From Nostoc sp. CHAB 5715 (GTDB lineage Bacteria; Cyanobacteriota; Cyanobacteriia; Cyanobacteriales; Nostocaceae), in the NCBI RefSeq assembly GCF_020829685.1, contig NZ_JAIVFR010000032.1, forward strand, positions 1-16,108: a stretch of DNA of 16,108 nucleotides. Direction: 5' to 3'. The notes under the pieces are model-generated. The model saw only the letters and a list, made by a program, of their open reading frames with translations, searched no databases and was not told the DNA's origin. Position numbers and translations under genes: made by a program. Position 1 is the stretch's first letter, and every line of letters starts with the position of its first letter. This document shows positions 14,306 through 16,108 of the stretch, in pieces.

Positions 14306-14563
14306 GTGACAAACAACTACCTCAAGCGACAACAGATAATTAGTTTTGTCGCGATCGCTTCTACAATTACAGCTTGTAGTATTGCCCCACAATTGGGTTG
14401 AACAAGCCTTTAAGCAAAATCCATACTGCACAAGTTCAAGCTCATCCAGCAAAGGGCCAAATTAATGCCAAAATACCGCCATCTGTATTGAAAGGCGGGA
14501 AAACCAGATTCTATTGTTTTGATGCATGACGGTAGTGGCGACAATACGGTTCGGTTTACTTCC
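14306..14563 (+). pseudogene. Polysaccharide deacetylase (NodB-type) remnant
   Basis: Pieces of one protein appear in shifting frames. GTG at 14306 opens MTNNYLKRQQ plus a hydrophobic ISFVAIASTITACSI segment (frame of 14306). Then VVLPHNWVEQAFKQNPYC (about 14379-14433), then KGQINAKIPPSVLKGG (about 14449-14499). Last comes GKPDSIVLMHDGSGDNT (about 14498-14548). The last piece matches the C-terminal IVLMHDGGGDRS-type motif of NodB-domain deacetylases. The catalytic TFDDGP region between the last two pieces is deleted. Assignment rests on motif memory. Confidence 0.55.
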
Positions 14564-14569
14564 CGAATT

Positions 14570-14703
14570 TTAGATTTTAAATTTTGATTTTGGATTAAAT
14601 AATCCAAAATCCAAAAAGGTCTGTTCTCGCAGTGTCTCCAAGAGTTACCCCCGAATTTCAACGCGAGAACAAATCTAAAATCTAAAATCTAAAATCCAAA
14701 ATT
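14570..14703. repeat. Heptamer repeats and an 11-bp hairpin after the deacetylase remnant
   Basis: ATTTTGGATTA (14587-14597) and TAATCCAAAAT (14600-14610) are exact complements with a 2-nt loop. A run of ATCTAAA-type heptamers lies at about 14673-14703. Open frames across this stretch on the minus strand are repeat artefacts. Confidence 0.75.
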
Positions 14704-14723
14704 GAGTCACCCTACTATTTCGT

Positions 14724-15113
14724 TTATTCGCTCATGACAGAAGCACAAGCTTGAGCTTCCTGCCAAAGTTTATGCAAAAAGAACTCAGCGCGATCGCTCA
14801 TAGTGGTGAAAAACACACCTACAGCATCCTTAGAACTATCTAATAGCCAAGAACCCCGCAGGGTGACTTCCATATATTCAGCATCGCAGGCACAGAGGGC
14901 AATGATTTCTCTGTCATCCCTTTTTACCTCAGCCTTAAGCACTTCTACTCCTGGCAAATCAACAGGAAGCAAAAAGGAAGCGGTACTGGGTTCAATGCAT
15001 AAACTTTGCCCAACTCGCAGGGCTAAAATCACTCGCTGTGCTACCCATTCTTCTAGCGACAGAGTGAGACATTCTAAATCAAAACTGCTTTCAGTATAAG
15101 TTAATTTCAGCAT
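14724..15113 (-). CDS. Conserved-looking hypothetical protein downstream of the HNH gene
   Basis: I recall similar unnamed cyanobacterial proteins but no defined function. The 129-residue soluble product begins MLKLTYTESSFDLECLTLSLEEWV. It has a helical first third, a probable strand-rich middle (SFLLPVDLPGVEVLKAEV, IIALCACDAEYMEVTLRGSWL) and a C-terminal helix (AEFFLHKLWQEAQAC). No signal peptide, metal motif or transmembrane segment is visible. It starts 16 bp after the HNH stop codon on the same strand, with AGGAG 10 nt and AAGGA directly before the ATG, so it is probably co-transcribed and perhaps functionally linked with the HNH protein. Composition is native. Confidence 0.75.
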   Translation of the reverse strand: MLKLTYTESSFDLECLTLSLEEWVAQRVILALRVGQSLCIEPSTASFLLPVDLPGVEVLKAEVKRDDREIIALCACDAEYMEVTLRGSWLLDSSKDAVGVFFTTMSDRAEFFLHKLWQEAQACASVMSE

Positions 15114-15129
15114 TCCTTATGCTCTCCTG

Positions 15130-15696
15130 TTATTCCAGGCTTCCTTGCATATCTATCCAAAACTGTTCGGCAAAAGAAATTGCGGGGTGGATTGGTGCTT
15201 TTGGTTTGGTACGCAGTTGCATACCAGCCTCAAACAGGGTGCGTAGACGCGAAGCGGCTTGTCGCCAGACATCGCCTTTACGGGAGTTACATTTCTCACA
15301 AGCTGTGACTAGGTTATCCCAAGTGTGAGAACCGCCTCTGGATCGCGGCATCACATGATCTAGCGTTAAATGTTTGCCACCACCGCAGTATTGGCAAGTG
15401 TGATGATCTCGTCGCAACACTTCCCGCCGATTTACTGGCGGAACTTTCCACATCCGCTCATTAGAAGTAACTGTTAAGCGAATGTGTTTTGGCACATCAA
15501 TGACCAAACTGGGTGAATGAACTCGCCATCCGCCTTCTGTGGTAAAACCCAGAGGTTGAGCTTTGTCTGTTAGTAACAGCACAATCGCCCGCTTGATATT
15601 GATCCGACACAGTGGCAAGTAATTTTGAGAAAACACCACCACAGATTGCTCTAACACTTGCATTGCGTTCGCGCCGCGCATTGAAGATATCGTCAC
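15130..15696 (-). CDS. HNH endonuclease domain protein with an in-frame repeat insertion
   Basis: Probable small Mg-dependent, zinc-stabilised nuclease of the common cyanobacterial type; the target is unknown. The 188-residue product has an N-terminal VLEQSVVVFSQNYLPLCRINIKRAI segment. The HNH core follows: CQYC (101-104), LDHVMPRSRGG (His114), HTWDNLV (Asn128) and CEKCNSRKG (Cys133, Cys136). The four Cys should bind a structural zinc. Relatives continue directly from KGD to an RTxxEAGM-like segment; here nine residues (VWRQAASRL) from a dispersed repeat intervene. GTG at 15696 has AAGGAG 7 nt upstream and is the chosen start. A Met at residue 12 would be an alternative without a ribosome site. 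It heads a two-gene operon. Confidence 0.88.
   Translation of the reverse strand: MTISSMRGANAMQVLEQSVVVFSQNYLPLCRINIKRAIVLLLTDKAQPLGFTTEGGWRVHSPSLVIDVPKHIRLTVTSNERMWKVPPVNRREVLRRDHHTCQYCGGGKHLTLDHVMPRSRGGSHTWDNLVTACEKCNSRKGDVWRQAASRLRTLFEAGMQLRTKPKAPIHPAISFAEQFWIDMQGSLE
15244..15270. mobile_element. Small dispersed repeat inserted in the HNH coding sequence
   Basis: The 20-mer GCGTAGACGCGAAGCGGCTT (15241-15260) is identical to 12223-12242 in tRNA-Leu(UAG). The inserted unit is about 27 nt, a multiple of three, so the frame is kept and nine residues are added just behind the HNH motif. Confidence 0.75.
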
Positions 15697-15711
15697 AGCT
15701 TAACTCCTTAT

Positions 15712-15749
15712 AAAAAAACCCCCGCTTCAAGTTTTCGGTGAAGCGGGGG
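15712..15749 (-). terminator. Strong intrinsic terminator, 16 nt ahead of the HNH start codon
   Basis: On the minus strand an 11-bp GC-rich stem (15749-15739 with 15729-15719, CCCCCGCTTCA and its complement) with a 9-nt loop is followed by seven U (15718-15712). The HNH Shine-Dalgarno begins immediately after. Either it ends an upstream transcript or it is an attenuator in the HNH leader. Confidence 0.85.
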
Positions 15750-15777
15750 TTAGAATTGACCGGAAAATTTTCTGGTC

Positions 15778-16029
15778 TCATATCGGTACAGTATTCCTTT
15801 GTCTGTACCCCCCCGTTTCTTCATCTAGTTCTGGTTTTCCTATCAGCGCACTAATGCTGAGATGTCTAAAATCATAATTACCCTCTGTGATTTGCCCATG
15901 ATTTCGGCTACCATCGCCCATAAATAAATACTCCACTTCCATAGCAGCCGATTCCCAACCGATTCGGCAATTGGTAGCGCACAAAATTGAAGTAGAGATG
16001 GGGTAAATGGATTTCACAGAAAATTTCAC
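15778..16029 (-). CDS. Doubtful 83-aa ORF
   Basis: No family recognised. GTG at 16029 opens KFSVKSIYPISTSILCATNC, followed by an acidic stretch (MEVEYLFMGDG and later GKPELDEETGG). An internal ATG at 15942 would give 54 residues. No clear ribosome site is seen before either start. In its favour, the stop codon lies about 30 bp before a strong terminator on the same strand. Confidence 0.3.
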   Translation of the reverse strand: MKFSVKSIYPISTSILCATNCRIGWESAAMEVEYLFMGDGSRNHGQITEGNYDFRHLSISALIGKPELDEETGGYRQRNTVPI

Positions 16030-16100
16030 CTATTGAATATCGCTTTAAACATACTACACTTGTATTACTATCTTGTCTATCCCTTTAAGGAGAAATAGTA

Positions 16101-16108
16101 ATGCATAC
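16101..16108 (+). CDS. Start of a plus-strand gene cut by the window edge
   Basis: ATGCATAC begins 9 nt after a strong AAGGAG (16087-16092). Only Met-His and two further bases are visible, so no product can be named. An AT-rich upstream region would hold the promoter. Confidence 0.5.

Noticed and set aside
14246..14661. Two minus-strand ORFs of 68 and 83 codons
   Set aside because: They are antisense to the deacetylase remnant and the heptamer repeats.
15497..15781. 94-codon minus-strand ORF over the HNH 5' region
   Set aside because: It crosses the terminator and is a shifted frame of the well-supported HNH gene.

Overview
The window looks like chromosomal or large-replicon DNA of a filamentous, Nostoc/Anabaena-type cyanobacterium. 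Supporting signs are frequent GCGATCGC (HIP1) palindromes, many heptameric short tandem repeats (TCCCTAC, GAATTAC, TGAATTT, TAGTCAT types), small dispersed repeats, and the crtP-crtB carotenoid pair of oxygenic phototrophs.

Left part (1-5383): the N-terminal 422 codons of succinate dehydrogenase/fumarate reductase flavoprotein (minus), a small two-helix membrane protein (minus), a repeat-rich gap, a secreted outer-membrane beta-barrel-like protein (plus), a NatB-type amino-acid-binding lipoprotein (minus) and a stand-alone tRNA-Ser(GCU). A 55-bp repeat occurs twice, each copy just downstream of a minus-strand stop codon. A 135-bp MITE-like element follows the barrel gene.

Carotenoid part (5518-7926): crtP (phytoene desaturase) and crtB (phytoene synthase), overlapping by 17 bp on the minus strand and probably co-transcribed from a TATAAT-bearing promoter at 7921-7926. 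Together they condense two GGPP to phytoene and desaturate it to zeta-carotene.

Middle part (7927-11019): a repeat-filled gap with a 93-bp MITE, an AT-rich phytanoyl-CoA-dioxygenase-like gene (minus), and nagZ, a GH3 beta-N-acetylhexosaminidase (plus).

tRNA array (11114-13796, all minus): I read 28 tRNA or tRNA-like genes plus one shorter relic, with anticodons for all 20 amino acids. Transcription order is Asp, psi-Glu(CUC), Cys, Met, Trp, Glu, Tyr, Ser(GCU), Arg(ACG), Phe, Asn, Gln(CUG), Gln(UUG), Leu(CAA), Leu(UAA), relic, Pro, Leu(UAG), fMet-like, Thr, Gly(UCC), Gly(GCC), Val, Arg(UCU), Ala, His, Ser(UGA), Ile, Lys. Several members are odd. Two carry small dispersed repeats inserted in the T-loop or anticodon arm, all three Leu tRNAs have a class I body, one Trp has a bulged anticodon stem, and two lack U33. 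A near-consensus promoter (TTGACA, 17 nt, TAGTAT) at 14154-14182 points at the array, with a 64-codon ORF and a 12-bp hairpin in the roughly 350-nt leader. Long tRNA arrays are already known in Anabaena-type cyanobacteria; the irregularities and leader here deserve a closer look.

Right part (14306-16108): a decayed polysaccharide deacetylase pseudogene (plus), a two-gene minus operon (HNH endonuclease-like protein carrying an in-frame 27-nt dispersed repeat, then a 129-aa unknown protein), a strong terminator just ahead of the HNH gene, a doubtful 83-aa ORF, and the first codons of a plus-strand gene at the right edge.
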